IMG/VR virus record: IMGVR_UViG_3300025873_000029 | Location: 1 to 28,901 of that record | Direction: 5' to 3' (one strand) | Origin: a virus | Length of the DNA stretch: 28,901 nucleotides | Shown here: piece after piece, positions 1 through 8,284 of the stretch | How the letters are laid out: each line of letters begins with the position of its first letter | How positions within the stretch are numbered: position 1 is the first letter of the stretch | The notes under the pieces: generated by a model | Seen by the model: only the letters and a program-made list of their open reading frames with translations | Told to the model about the DNA's origin: nothing | Databases searched by the model: none | Translations under genes and position numbers: made by a program

Positions 1-15
1 CTTTTCTTTTCTTAT

Positions 16-71
16 ACGCAAAATTGGGGGTTTGGCCCAGAGGGGAGAGGCATTAACGCAAAAAGGGGTTT
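16..71. repeat. Direct repeat pair near left end, candidate terminase/cos region
   Basis: Two imperfect copies of ACGCAAAA-(TT/A)-GGGG-(G)TTT lie at 16-33 and 56-71, about 40 bp apart. They flank a GC-rich patch (GGCCCAGAGGGGAGAGG, 34-50) that stands out in this AT-rich sequence. The block lies upstream of the terminase genes; in a circular arrangement it lies between the HNH gene (28507-28842) and the small terminase, where cos sites of HNH-carrying phages usually sit. That it binds the small terminase or contains cos is inference from position only. Confidence 0.3.
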
Positions 72-123
72 ACTATTTGTAGGTTTATCTACTTAGTTCA
101 AACCAAAACGAAATAAAAAAAGG

Positions 124-312
124 ATGGGAACAATTTATAAATGTAAAGAATGCAAAAAGGAACGCACATTGGAAAAAGCAACAATTTGTGTTATTGATGG
201 GAGTGTTGAAGTTAAACAGGCAAAGTGCGAATGCGGAAATTATATGAAAGCAAAACCAACAACAGGGATGCCATCACTTATAAGAACAGAACCAACATTG
301 ACTAAAAAATAA
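124..312 (+). CDS. Small zinc-ribbon protein next to terminase
   Basis: A 62-residue protein with CKEC near residue 7 and CECG near residue 36, a two-knuckle pattern able to bind one zinc ion. It is lysine-rich, which suits nucleic-acid contact. The ATG follows an A-rich leader with no Shine-Dalgarno site, and the stop codon abuts the ATG of the small terminase, so the two are probably co-translated. The family was not recognised. A role in packaging or in regulating the late operon is possible from position, but nothing in the protein itself proves it. Confidence 0.6.
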   Translation: MGTIYKCKECKKERTLEKATICVIDGSVEVKQAKCECGNYMKAKPTTGMPSLIRTEPTLTKK

Positions 313-789
313 ATGGGAAAGGGCCGCAAGAAATTACCAACCGCATTAAAAAAAATGCAGGGGACAACCGAAAAGAGCAGGGAGGTTGAAAATGAAATGC
401 AAGTTGAATTGTGTTCATCATTGCCTGATGCACCAGAGTTATTGAGTGAAATTGGAAAAGGTGAATGGTTAAAAGTAACGCATCAATTGTTCAATTTAAA
501 AATGTTGCATTCAGTTGATTTAAGATTGGTTGAGGCGTATTGCAATGAGATTGCTTTATATATTGAAAGCGAACAATGGCTAAGGCAAAACGGCAGGGTT
601 GAGGAATTTAAAAACATTGATGGGATGGTTACAAGATCACAGGCAAACCCGCATCAGAAAATAGCAAAGGATGCATTAGCATCAGCATTAAAGTTAGCAA
701 CACAGTTTGGATTAACACCTGTTGCAAGAGCATCAATTTCATCACCAACAGTAAACAATAATACGCAAATAAATAATTATTTTGAATAA
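313..789 (+). CDS. terS: Phage terminase small subunit, P27 family
   Basis: 158 residues with the P27-family pattern: a basic N-terminus (GKGRKKLP), a proline-containing segment (LPDAPELLSEIGKGEW) followed by the helical core, and the C-terminal FGLTPVARASI block that is the most recognisable part of the family. It recognises phage DNA and hands it to the large subunit for packaging into proheads. The large subunit is not next door: two methyltransferase genes (782-2321) lie between them, which is unusual. The last codons overlap the TTG start of the first methyltransferase by 8 bp. Confidence 0.85.
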   Translation: MGKGRKKLPTALKKMQGTTEKSREVENEMQVELCSSLPDAPELLSEIGKGEWLKVTHQLFNLKMLHSVDLRLVEAYCNEIALYIESEQWLRQNGRVEEFKNIDGMVTRSQANPHQKIAKDALASALKLATQFGLTPVARASISSPTVNNNTQINNYFE

Positions 790-1543
790 ATTATATAATG
801 GGGATTGCTTAGAAGTAATGAAAAATATTGCTGATGGAAGTATTGATGCAATTATTACAGATCCTCCTTATGGCACAACAGCGTGTAAATGGGATTCAGT
901 TATTGACTTTGAATTAATGTGGGAACAACTGAATAGAATAATCAAACCAAACGGAGCTATAGTATTGTTTGGTTCAGAGCCTTTTAGTAGTGCTTTAAGA
1001 ATGAGTAATATTAAAAACTTTAAGTATGATTGGAAGTGGAAGAAAAACATTCCATCAGGTTTTCAATTAGCCAAAATACAGCCTAGGAGGGCTATTGAAG
1101 ATATTATTATATTTTACAAATCACAACCTACATATAATCAGCAATTCATCAAGTCAGATATAAAAGATAGAAAAATAATTAATGGAAAAAAGAATGGTGG
1201 GGGTAGGTCAGTTGATATAAAAAACGAACACCGATTAGGAACTAAAGCCCAAGCAAACATAATGAAAGACACGGTTTCCCCTCATAATTTATTAAATTTT
1301 AATGTTGCTAAAAGAAGTGGAAGCAGATTACACCCAACACAAAAACCAATACCATTAATGGAATACCTTATAAAAACATACACTAACGAAAATGAAATAG
1401 TTTTGGATTTTACAATGGGTAGTGGAACAACAGGAGTAGCAGCAAAGAATTTAAATAGAAAATTTATTGGAATTGAGCAAGATGAAAATTACTTTAAGAT
1501 TGCAGAAAAAAGAATAAAAGAAACAGAATATAAACTATTTTAA
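782..1543 (+). CDS. DNA methyltransferase (N6-adenine/N4-cytosine type), copy 1 of tandem pair
   Basis: 253 residues with motif IV DPPYG at about residues 27-31 and the SAM-binding motif DFTMGSGT at about 209-216. The catalytic-before-SAM order is that of beta-class amino-methyltransferases. HPTQKP at about 184 is the usual conserved block ahead of motif I. It starts with TTG; the second copy has its ATG at the equivalent place, which supports this start. No restriction gene is nearby, so this is an orphan enzyme that probably shields phage DNA. The neighbouring gene is a paralogue with near-identical ends and a different middle, the expected position of target recognition. The modified base and site cannot be read from sequence. 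Confidence 0.88.
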   Translation: MNKLYNGDCLEVMKNIADGSIDAIITDPPYGTTACKWDSVIDFELMWEQLNRIIKPNGAIVLFGSEPFSSALRMSNIKNFKYDWKWKKNIPSGFQLAKIQPRRAIEDIIIFYKSQPTYNQQFIKSDIKDRKIINGKKNGGGRSVDIKNEHRLGTKAQANIMKDTVSPHNLLNFNVAKRSGSRLHPTQKPIPLMEYLIKTYTNENEIVLDFTMGSGTTGVAAKNLNRKFIGIEQDENYFKIAEKRIKETEYKLF

Positions 1544-1684
1544 AATGAAATTATACAAAGGCAATTGTTTAGAAGTAATGAAAAATATTCCTAATGGGAG
1601 TATTGATGCAATAATTACAGATCCTCCTTATGGCACAACAGCGTGTAAATGGGATTCAGTTATTGACTTTGAATTAATGTGGGA
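854..1684 (+). repeat. 71-bp exact repeat between the two tandem methyltransferase genes (854-924 and 1614-1684)
   Basis: The segment covering motif IV and the following region is identical for 71 bp in the two genes (854-924 and 1614-1684), including synonymous positions. Homology continues with scattered differences to about 1010 and 1770, and resumes over the last ~220 bp of each gene. This points to a recent duplication or gene conversion. The repeat is long enough to support homologous recombination between the copies, which would delete one gene and make a chimera. Confidence 0.9.
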
Positions 1685-2321
1685 GCAACTTAATAGAATA
1701 ATTAAGCCAAACGGAGCAATTGTTTTATTTGGCTCAGAGCCTTTTAGTAGTGCATTAAGGATGAGCAATATAGATAATTACAAATATGATTGGATATGGA
1801 ATAAAAGCAATCCAGCAAATATAAATTGTGGAAATTTTCAGCCGATGAAATACCACGAGATAATAAGCGTTTTTTATAGTAAGAAAGGGATTTTTAATAA
1901 ACAAATGATAGAAAGAAGTAAAGAGGGAATTAAAACTATTAAAAATGTAAAAAAGAATAAAACATCTTTTAAACCTACTTTTAAAGACCTAAACTCTAAA
2001 GATAACAAAACAGAATATAGCAGCGAAAGATACAATACAAAATTAAAAAATCCGAGTTCACTTATTTTCTTTAATTCTGTACGACCTAAATCAAAAGAAA
2101 AGGTAAAACACCCAACACAAAAACCTTTAGCATTAATGGAATACCTTATTAAAACATACACAAACGAAAACGAAACAGTATTAGATTTTACTATGGGAAG
2201 TGGCTCTACGGGAGTAGCAGCAAAGAATCTAAACAGAAACTTTATAGGTATTGAGCAAGACGAAAATTACTTTAAAATTGCAGAGCAAAGAATAAAAGAA
2301 ACTGAATATAAATTGTTTTAA
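1545..2321 (+). CDS. DNA methyltransferase, copy 2 of tandem pair, with diverged central domain
   Basis: 258 residues with DPPYG at about 26-30 and DFTMGSGS at about 214-221. The first ~85 and last ~70 residues are nearly the same as in the preceding gene. Residues ~85-185 differ almost completely and are lysine- and asparagine-rich here. In beta-class enzymes this stretch carries target recognition, so the pair probably methylates two different sites. The gene starts 1 bp after the stop of copy 1 and its stop abuts the ATG of the large terminase. The C-terminus reads YKLF, as in copy 1. Confidence 0.88.
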   Translation: MKLYKGNCLEVMKNIPNGSIDAIITDPPYGTTACKWDSVIDFELMWEQLNRIIKPNGAIVLFGSEPFSSALRMSNIDNYKYDWIWNKSNPANINCGNFQPMKYHEIISVFYSKKGIFNKQMIERSKEGIKTIKNVKKNKTSFKPTFKDLNSKDNKTEYSSERYNTKLKNPSSLIFFNSVRPKSKEKVKHPTQKPLALMEYLIKTYTNENETVLDFTMGSGSTGVAAKNLNRNFIGIEQDENYFKIAEQRIKETEYKLF

Positions 2322-3866
2322 ATGAGTAAATATTATTTTGACAAAGAATCAGCATTAAGAGCAATAAGTTTTATTGAGAAATTTTGCAGCCATACAAAAG
2401 GCGAGTTAGCAGGAAAGCCATTTTTATTGGAGGATTGGCAAAAGGAAATTGTTGGAAATATATTTGGTTGGAAAGATGAGGAAACAAATCTAAGAAAATA
2501 CAGAACAGTATTTGTTGAAGTTCCAAGAAAGAACGGGAAAACAACATTATGTGCGGCCATCAGTTTATATATGTTATTTGCAGATAGTGAAAGGGGTTCA
2601 GAAGTTTATGCAGCAGCAGGGGACAGAAACCAGGCAGGAATTGTTTTTGAAATTGCAAAGGGAATGATATTAAATTCCCAAGAATTAACAAGCCGCTCCA
2701 AAGTGTTCAGAAATTCAATCACACATGAGGCAAAGGGAAATTTCTTCCAAGCAATAAGTTCAGACAGTAAAACAAAACATGGATTCAATGCAAACTGCAT
2801 TATTTTTGATGAGTTACACACACAGCCAAACAGGGATTTATGGGACACCTTAACAACATCAACAGGGAGCAGGAGGCAACCATTAACAATTGCAATCACA
2901 ACAGCGGGATATGATAGGCAGTCAATTTGTTATGAGGTTTATTCATATGCAAAGAAAGTGCAAGATGGAGTAATTGATGATGATACATTTTATCCTGTAA
3001 TATTTGAAGCGGATGATGAGGATGATATTACATTGGAGGAAACATGGAAAAAAGCAAATCCAAATTATGGGGTTTCGTTAAGGAAAGATTATATGCTCCA
3101 GGAATCAAAAAAGGCGGTTAATGTTCCATCATATCAAAACACATTTAAGAGGTTAATGTTAAATATTTGGACAGATTCACAAACGCAATGGATTGGCCAT
3201 GATGAGTGGGCGGGATGCAACCAGGATTTTGATTATTCAAGTTTGGAGGGAATGGAATGTTGGGGCGGTTTAGATTTAGCATCAACACGAGATATTAGTG
3301 CATTCGTTTTAGTTTTTAATGTTGAGGATAAAATTATTGTTTTGCCTCATATGTTTATCCCAAAAGATAATGCAAAGAAAAGAAGTGATAGGGATGGGGT
3401 TAATTACATGGAATGGATGAGGGATGGCCATGTAATAGGAACAGAGGGAGATGTTGCAGATTACAATTTCATTAAAGCAAAAATAAATGAATTAAGCAAA
3501 AAATATAGGATTCAATCAATTGCTTATGATAGGTGGAACGCATCACAATTAGTAATTGATTTACAAAATGATGGAGCAAACATGGATCCATTTGGGCAGG
3601 GTTTTGTTTCAATGTCAGCACCAACAAAGGAATTGGAGAAACTTATTTTGGGTAAACAAATTGTGCATGATAACAATCCTGCAATGAATTGGATGTTATC
3701 AAATGTTGCAATACAGGAAGATCCAGCAGGAAATATTAAGGTTGCAAAAAATAAGAGTAAGGAGAAAGTTGATGGAATTGTTGCATTGGTAATGGCAATT
3801 GGGGAAATGATGACAGGGGAAGATGTAAACAGCATTTATGATGGTAGGGGATTATTAATTTTATAA
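2322..3866 (+). CDS. terL: Phage terminase large subunit (Terminase_1 type ATPase-nuclease)
   Basis: 514 residues, normal length for the family. Walker A is VPRKNGKTT at about residues 67-75 and Walker B is CIIFDELH at about 159-166, together forming the packaging ATPase. TTAG near 193 follows as the usual coupling motif. The C-terminal nuclease begins around GGLDLAS (about 316-322), whose Asp is a predicted metal ligand. The protein translocates DNA into the prohead and cuts it. Its P27-type partner is at 313-789. In HK97-like phages this combination usually goes with cos packaging, which fits the HNH gene at the far right end. Confidence 0.95.
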   Translation: MSKYYFDKESALRAISFIEKFCSHTKGELAGKPFLLEDWQKEIVGNIFGWKDEETNLRKYRTVFVEVPRKNGKTTLCAAISLYMLFADSERGSEVYAAAGDRNQAGIVFEIAKGMILNSQELTSRSKVFRNSITHEAKGNFFQAISSDSKTKHGFNANCIIFDELHTQPNRDLWDTLTTSTGSRRQPLTIAITTAGYDRQSICYEVYSYAKKVQDGVIDDDTFYPVIFEADDEDDITLEETWKKANPNYGVSLRKDYMLQESKKAVNVPSYQNTFKRLMLNIWTDSQTQWIGHDEWAGCNQDFDYSSLEGMECWGGLDLASTRDISAFVLVFNVEDKIIVLPHMFIPKDNAKKRSDRDGVNYMEWMRDGHVIGTEGDVADYNFIKAKINELSKKYRIQSIAYDRWNASQLVIDLQNDGANMDPFGQGFVSMSAPTKELEKLILGKQIVHDNNPAMNWMLSNVAIQEDPAGNIKVAKNKSKEKVDGIVALVMAIGEMMTGEDVNSIYDGRGLLIL

Positions 3867-3870
3867 AATT

Positions 3871-4080
3871 ATGGACAATAAAATATTAGCATTATTAACA
3901 CCAGAGGGATTTGATGACAGATTTTGGGATGTTGCATCACAAACAAAAACCTATAAAAAAGCATATGAAATTGTAGAGGAAGAATGTGAGGAACATTTCA
4001 ACAGGAGGCGATATTCAGACTACAATAGTTTCAGAAATTGCAGAGATAAGAGGTTAAAAAGAGTGCAAAAAACAATTTAA
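3871..4080 (+). CDS. Hypothetical protein following terminase
   Basis: 69 residues, charged and predicted mostly helical, with an acidic middle (EEECEEHF) and a basic end (RDKRLKRVQK). It starts 5 bp after the terminase stop and is the last gene before a 190-bp non-coding stretch, so it belongs to the terminase transcript. The family was not recognised. Position between terminase and portal suggests a packaging accessory or nothing structural; no function is claimed. Confidence 0.6.
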   Translation: MDNKILALLTPEGFDDRFWDVASQTKTYKKAYEIVEEECEEHFNRRRYSDYNSFRNCRDKRLKRVQKTI

Positions 4081-4093
4081 CATAATAAATTTG

Positions 4094-4213
4094 TTTGGTT
4101 AGTCCTTATCTAGCAATCAATTTTATATGTTTTTTAGTGCATATATACCATAAAACCATCAAAATGCCTTAGAACGCATAAAAAGGGCGTTAAATTAAAT
4201 TTAAGAAATGCAA
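4094..4213 (+). promoter_or_regulatory. Intergenic element A, homologous to element B at 17091-17192
   Basis: Ordered matches to 17091-17192 are: TTAG-N7/8-CTAGCA; the exact 14-mer TTATATGTTTTTTA (4123-4136); an ATATAC block; AAAAGGGC (4181-4188); and AAGAAAT near the right end (4203-4209). Gaps between blocks differ by a few bases, as in a diverged repeat. It lies between the terminase operon and the portal operon. No good host-type -33/-7 pair was found in it, so a phage-specific promoter, RNA processing site or replication-linked site are all possible. Confidence 0.5.
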
Positions 4214-4271
4214 CCAAGTTGCACAAAAGTTAGTGTTTTAAAGCGTATAATTGCACAAATTCTTATAAGAT

Positions 4272-5462
4272 TTGGGCGTAATTGATACAATTAAAAATGT
4301 GTTTTATCCATCAAAAGATGAGGTTAGACACGAACAAAGAGCATTAAATGTAGTTCCAGCATTTGGGAGTGCAGTTGCAGTTGGAAGTGATAATGCATTA
4401 ACATTTACAGCAGTTTGGGCCGCAATCCGTTTATTAAGCGAGAGTGTTTCAAGTTTGCCGTTGGGGGTTTATTCAAAAAAAGATGGAGAAAAAATTGTTG
4501 CGGAAAGCAATCCTGTTTATTCTTTATTAAAGATTAGGCCCAATAATTATCAATCAAAAATTACATTTTTAGAAAAAGTAATGATGGATATTCTTACAAA
4601 AGGAAATTCATATGTTCGCATTGAAAGAAACAGGGGAGCAATCCCAACAGCGTTATTGCCTTTAAATGTAGATGAGGTAAAAATTAAATTTATTGATGGG
4701 GTTTTGTTTTACGAAACAGAAACAAACATTTATGATGCAGCAGATATTTTACATTTCAAAACATTAACGAAAGATGGGATTATTGGATTAAGTCCTATTG
4801 ATCAATGTAAAAATTCAATCGGTTGGGGAATGGCAGTTGAGGAATTTGGGAACACATTTTTTAAAAATGGTGCAAAATTAAGTGGAGTATTGCAAACTGA
4901 TAGAGCATTAAGTGAAACAGCAATTGGAAGATTAAAAAATTCTTTTAATAATGTTTATTCTCAATTAACAGGATCAAATTCAACAGTTGTTTTAGAAGAG
5001 GGATTGACATTTAAACCTGTTTCAATTTCAGCAGAACAAGCACAATTTTTAGCAAGTAGAACATTTAGCATTGAGGAAGTTGCGAGAATATTTAATATTC
5101 CTCCTCATATGTTGAAAGATTTAAGTAAATCAAGTTTTAACAATATTGAAATGCAATCACAGGAATTTGTTACATATACATTGATGCCGTATTTAACAAG
5201 AATTGAGCAGGAAATGAATTTAAAACTATTTAGAACAAACGAAATTGACAAAACAATAGTTGAGTTTAATGTAAATGGTTTATTAAGAGGAAACACAAAA
5301 GACAGGAGCGAATTTTATAGAACAATGCTAAACATTGGAGCAATGAGCATTAATGAAATCCGAAGCAAAGAAAATATGAACAAAATTGATGGTGGGGATA
5401 AACATTTCATGCAATTGAACATGACAACCATTGAAAAGATTGGAGAGGATGGACAAGATTAA
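4272..5462 (+). CDS. Phage portal protein, HK97 family
   Basis: 396 residues. The N-terminal WAAIRLLSESVSSLPLGVY segment and the later ADILHFK, GNTFFKNGA and FNIPPHML segments are typical of HK97-type portals. The portal forms the dodecameric ring through which DNA enters and leaves the head, and it binds the large terminase. The start is TTG: an in-frame stop lies at 4266-4268 and there is no in-frame ATG before clearly conserved sequence. It overlaps the end of a possible 25-codon leader frame (4208-4285). The protease gene follows with a small overlap. Confidence 0.9.
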   Translation: MGVIDTIKNVFYPSKDEVRHEQRALNVVPAFGSAVAVGSDNALTFTAVWAAIRLLSESVSSLPLGVYSKKDGEKIVAESNPVYSLLKIRPNNYQSKITFLEKVMMDILTKGNSYVRIERNRGAIPTALLPLNVDEVKIKFIDGVLFYETETNIYDAADILHFKTLTKDGIIGLSPIDQCKNSIGWGMAVEEFGNTFFKNGAKLSGVLQTDRALSETAIGRLKNSFNNVYSQLTGSNSTVVLEEGLTFKPVSISAEQAQFLASRTFSIEEVARIFNIPPHMLKDLSKSSFNNIEMQSQEFVTYTLMPYLTRIEQEMNLKLFRTNEIDKTIVEFNVNGLLRGNTKDRSEFYRTMLNIGAMSINEIRSKENMNKIDGGDKHFMQLNMTTIEKIGEDGQD

Positions 5463-6078
5463 AAACATTTGGGACAAAAAATATAATAAGATTATGGAAA
5501 AACGATTATTTGAAATAGAAACAAGAATGGAGGAGGGCGAAACAGTAAAAGTTGTTGGCCATGCATCTGTTTATAATACAATGAGTGAAGATTTAGGAGG
5601 TTTCAGAGAAATTATTGCACCTGGAGCATTTGATGATGTTTTGGAAAATGATGTTAGAGCATTAATAAACCATGATGGAAACCTTATTTTAGCGAGAACA
5701 ACAAGCGGAACACTAGCATTATCAACTGATGAAAAGGGTTTAAGATATGAATTTGAAATGCCTGAAACATCTTATGGTAAAGATTTAACAGTTTCAATGA
5801 AAAGAGGCGACATAACACAAAGCTCATTTGCGTTTACTGTTGCTGATGATAGTTGGGAAACAAGAGATGGGGTGGATGTGAGAACAATCACAAAAGTAAA
5901 AAGATTATTTGATGTTTCTCCTGTTACTTATCCCGCTTACCCTGATGCTGATAATTTAGTGATTGCACAAAGAGGATTAAGCGTTTACAAAGAAAAACAA
6001 GAAAGAGAAAAAGAGGAATTGGATTTAGTTAAGCGTTCAATCCTTAATTTAAAGATTGAGTTACAAAAAAGGAAATAA
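5449..6078 (+). CDS. Prohead protease, HK97 (S78) family
   Basis: About 209 residues. Recognisable S78 features run in order: VVGHASVYN near the N-terminus, the catalytic His in ALINHDGN, the catalytic Ser in TQSSFAF, and the acidic residue in LFDVSPVTYPAYPDA. It cleaves the capsid delta domain and itself during head maturation. Possible ATGs are 5431, 5449 and 5494. The 5449 start is chosen because the purine-rich GGAGAGG precedes it and it overlaps the portal slightly; 5494 would match the usual family N-terminus and is equally defensible. The C-terminal ~30 residues are a charged helix. Confidence 0.88.
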   Translation: MDKIKNIWDKKYNKIMEKRLFEIETRMEEGETVKVVGHASVYNTMSEDLGGFREIIAPGAFDDVLENDVRALINHDGNLILARTTSGTLALSTDEKGLRYEFEMPETSYGKDLTVSMKRGDITQSSFAFTVADDSWETRDGVDVRTITKVKRLFDVSPVTYPAYPDADNLVIAQRGLSVYKEKQEREKEELDLVKRSILNLKIELQKRK

Positions 6079-6103
6079 AATTATTAATAAAAAAGAAAGC
6101 AGA

Positions 6104-7324
6104 ATGAAAAATTCAAAAGAATTAAAAGAAATGCGTTCAGATATTATCGGAAAATTAGAGGAAATAAAACTAATTGCAGAAAATGAAGAGCGTGATTTAA
6201 CAACTGAGGAAAACACATCAGTTGATGAATTATTAACAGATGCAGACAATATGGATGCAAAAATTTTAAGAGCAGAAAAAATGGAAAAAGAAATAAGATT
6301 GGCAGCATCAACAGTTGGGACAACAGTTGCAAAGCCAGAAGTTAAAGAAGTTAGAGAATGGAGTTTATTCAAAGCAGTAAACGAAATGAGAAACGGTGGG
6401 ACGCTAACAGGAGTTGAGGCAGAAATGCACCAAGAGGCAGAAAGAGAAAACAGAGGAGCATTAAATGGAATTGGGATGCCATCATTTATGACTGAGAAAA
6501 GAACAATTGATCAGGGAACATCAGCAATTGCACCATCAGTAACGGGAGCATATGCAGATGCATTAATTCAAAGTGGAGTTTATTCACAAGTTGGATTGAA
6601 TGATTTAGGAAACATGGCAGCAGATACGGTTATTCCTGTAACAGGAAAATCAACAGCAGCATGGGCGGCAGAAAATGCAACAGTTTCAGATACAGGAGCA
6701 GATTTTGGAAAGGTAACATTAACTCCAAACAGATTATCAGCAGTTGCAAACATTTCAAATGTTATTTTAGCACAAAATGGAGGAGCAGAGGCAGCAATCA
6801 TGGCACAATTAGGGCAACAAGTTGCATCTAAAATTGATGCAGCAATGTTTGGCTCATCAGATGTTTCATCAGCACCAGGATGTATTGCAGGAACAAGTGG
6901 AGTTTTAACATTTACTGAGGCGGCATCAGCAGATTTAGCAGGGGATGCATTAACAGCAATCCAAACTATTGCAGATGATCATGGTTTAGGTGGAAATTTA
7001 GGGTTTGTTTACAATTGGGCGGCTTATAATGGTTTAATGACAGATGCACAGGTTTCAAATGTTTCAGCAGCATTGCAAAATGATTTGTTACTAGGAAGAG
7101 CGGTTCACTTTTCAAATGCACCAGCATCAGTTGCAGGAACATCAGCAGATGGAATATTTGGAGATTTTGACAGAGTATTTTTTGCGACATTTGGGCCGAC
7201 ATCAATCACGGTGGATCCATATACAAATGCAATGAACAATGAAGTTAGATTAGTTCTTAACAACCATTACGGTTGGGGAGTTGCTGATGGGGCATCATTT
7301 GTTAAATTTACATCATTAATATAA
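6104..7324 (+). CDS. Major capsid protein, HK97 fold
   Basis: 406 residues from the ATG at 6104. A TTG upstream at 6056 would overlap the protease and is not needed, because AGAAAGCAGA-ATG is a typical A-rich start. The first ~100 residues are charged and helical, matching a scaffolding delta domain removed by the protease. The rest is Ala/Gly/Thr-rich with SGVYSQVGLNDLGN, the PVTGKSTAAWAAENA stretch and the late NNEVRLVLNNHYGW strand typical of HK97-type coat proteins. There is no separate scaffold gene. A strong terminator follows within 15 bp. Confidence 0.92.
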   Translation: MKNSKELKEMRSDIIGKLEEIKLIAENEERDLTTEENTSVDELLTDADNMDAKILRAEKMEKEIRLAASTVGTTVAKPEVKEVREWSLFKAVNEMRNGGTLTGVEAEMHQEAERENRGALNGIGMPSFMTEKRTIDQGTSAIAPSVTGAYADALIQSGVYSQVGLNDLGNMAADTVIPVTGKSTAAWAAENATVSDTGADFGKVTLTPNRLSAVANISNVILAQNGGAEAAIMAQLGQQVASKIDAAMFGSSDVSSAPGCIAGTSGVLTFTEAASADLAGDALTAIQTIADDHGLGGNLGFVYNWAAYNGLMTDAQVSNVSAALQNDLLLGRAVHFSNAPASVAGTSADGIFGDFDRVFFATFGPTSITVDPYTNAMNNEVRLVLNNHYGWGVADGASFVKFTSLI

Positions 7325-7338
7325 TTTAATTGATTGAG

Positions 7339-7374
7339 AGGGGTTGGTTTTAATCGGCCAATCCCTTTTTTTTT
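7339..7374 (+). terminator. Rho-independent terminator after the capsid gene
   Basis: Stem AGGGGTTGG (7339-7347) pairs with CCAATCCCT (7358-7366) with one G-U pair, with a 10-nt loop, followed by nine T (7366-7374). It sits 15 bp after the capsid stop, so it would end or attenuate the portal-protease-capsid transcript and lower expression of the connector genes. Confidence 0.88.
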
Positions 7375-7385
7375 AAACCATTTCA

Positions 7386-7964
7386 ATGAGAGCATTTAAA
7401 GTAATAACAGTAGCGAGTTCGCAAGTTTTAACAACAGCAGAAGTTAAAGAACATCTGAAAGTTGATACAACAGCGGATGATACATTGATTGACAATTTAA
7501 TTTTGGCGGCAACAAGTAGTTGCCAAGAATATACAAACAGATTTTTTATTACAACTGAAATTACACAGTATGGAGATAATTGGAGTGATGTTTCAGAATT
7601 ATTTAAAAGTCCTGTTCAATCAGCATTGTTTAATGTTAAATATTGGGACACAGCAGGAACATTGCAAACTTTAGGCACAACAAAATATACTTTAGATAAT
7701 GTTTCGCAACCTGCAAGATTAGTTCCATCACCTGATGAAAGTTGGCCATCACTTATTGATGGGTTAAATGCTATTGAAATAAATTATAATGTTGGAGTTG
7801 ATAGTGCAGGTGATGTTGACAATGCTATAAAACAGGCGGTATTATTAACTATTGGGCATTGGTATCAGAATAGGGAGGCGGTTATTGTAGGGAGGCAAGT
7901 AAATGAAATGCCAATGAGTGCAAAATATTTGTTGGATCAATATAAAATCCAAGTAATAAGATAA
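7386..7964 (+). CDS. Head-tail connector protein (gp6-like, Phage_connect family)
   Basis: 192 residues. The N-terminal LTTAEVKEHLKVDTTADDTLIDNLILAA is the signature helix pair of gp6-like connectors, in which short helices follow a LKxD turn. The C-terminal AVLLTIGHWYQNREA helix is also typical. The protein forms a ring under the portal as the first layer of the neck. It follows the capsid terminator and its stop overlaps the ATG of the head-tail adaptor, so these neck genes are translated together. Confidence 0.8.
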   Translation: MRAFKVITVASSQVLTTAEVKEHLKVDTTADDTLIDNLILAATSSCQEYTNRFFITTEITQYGDNWSDVSELFKSPVQSALFNVKYWDTAGTLQTLGTTKYTLDNVSQPARLVPSPDESWPSLIDGLNAIEINYNVGVDSAGDVDNAIKQAVLLTIGHWYQNREAVIVGRQVNEMPMSAKYLLDQYKIQVIR

Positions 7965-8284
7965 TGCAAATTGGCGATTTAGATAGGAGAATCAGAATTG
8001 AAGTTCCAACTAGAACAGCAAACAGTTATGGGGAGGAAACTTTAAGTTGGGCTGCATATCGTAATGTTTGGGCAAAAATGGAATGGAGGGGAGGAAGTGA
8101 AAAAGAGGAAACGCAAAGAATTACAGCAACATCAAAATTAGTTTTTACAATCAGAAATTTAGATATTAGCATAAACGAACAAAACAGAATAAATTATGAA
8201 GGCAAATCTTATTATATTAAAGTAATTAATGAGATTGAGGGGAGAGAAAGTTTTTTGGAATTAGAAACAGAACAAAAAGACTAA
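7964..8284 (+). CDS. Head-tail joining/closure protein (SPP1 gp16-like)
   Basis: 106 residues with the family start IGDLDRRIRIEVPTRTAN, a central YRNVWAKMEWRGGSE, and an ending GKSYYIKVINEIEGRESFLELE. This is the small beta-barrel adaptor that closes the neck after packaging. Length is normal. Its ATG overlaps the preceding stop and its own stop directly precedes the next ATG. Confidence 0.85.
   Translation: MQIGDLDRRIRIEVPTRTANSYGEETLSWAAYRNVWAKMEWRGGSEKEETQRITATSKLVFTIRNLDISINEQNRINYEGKSYYIKVINEIEGRESFLELETEQKD

Noticed and set aside
868-1050. Open frames on the minus strand, here and throughout the window (for example 11468-12235)
   Set aside because: All lie opposite well-supported + strand genes, have low-complexity or mirror-like composition and show no family motif. 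They are shadows of the coding strand.
4246-4253. TATAATTG as a -7 box upstream of portal
   Set aside because: One mismatch in the core and the nearest TTG lies 24 bp upstream, outside the normal spacing; too weak to call a promoter.
6056-6103. Upstream TTG start for the capsid protein
   Set aside because: It would add 16 residues overlapping the protease end, while the ATG at 6104 has an A-rich leader and gives the usual delta-domain start.
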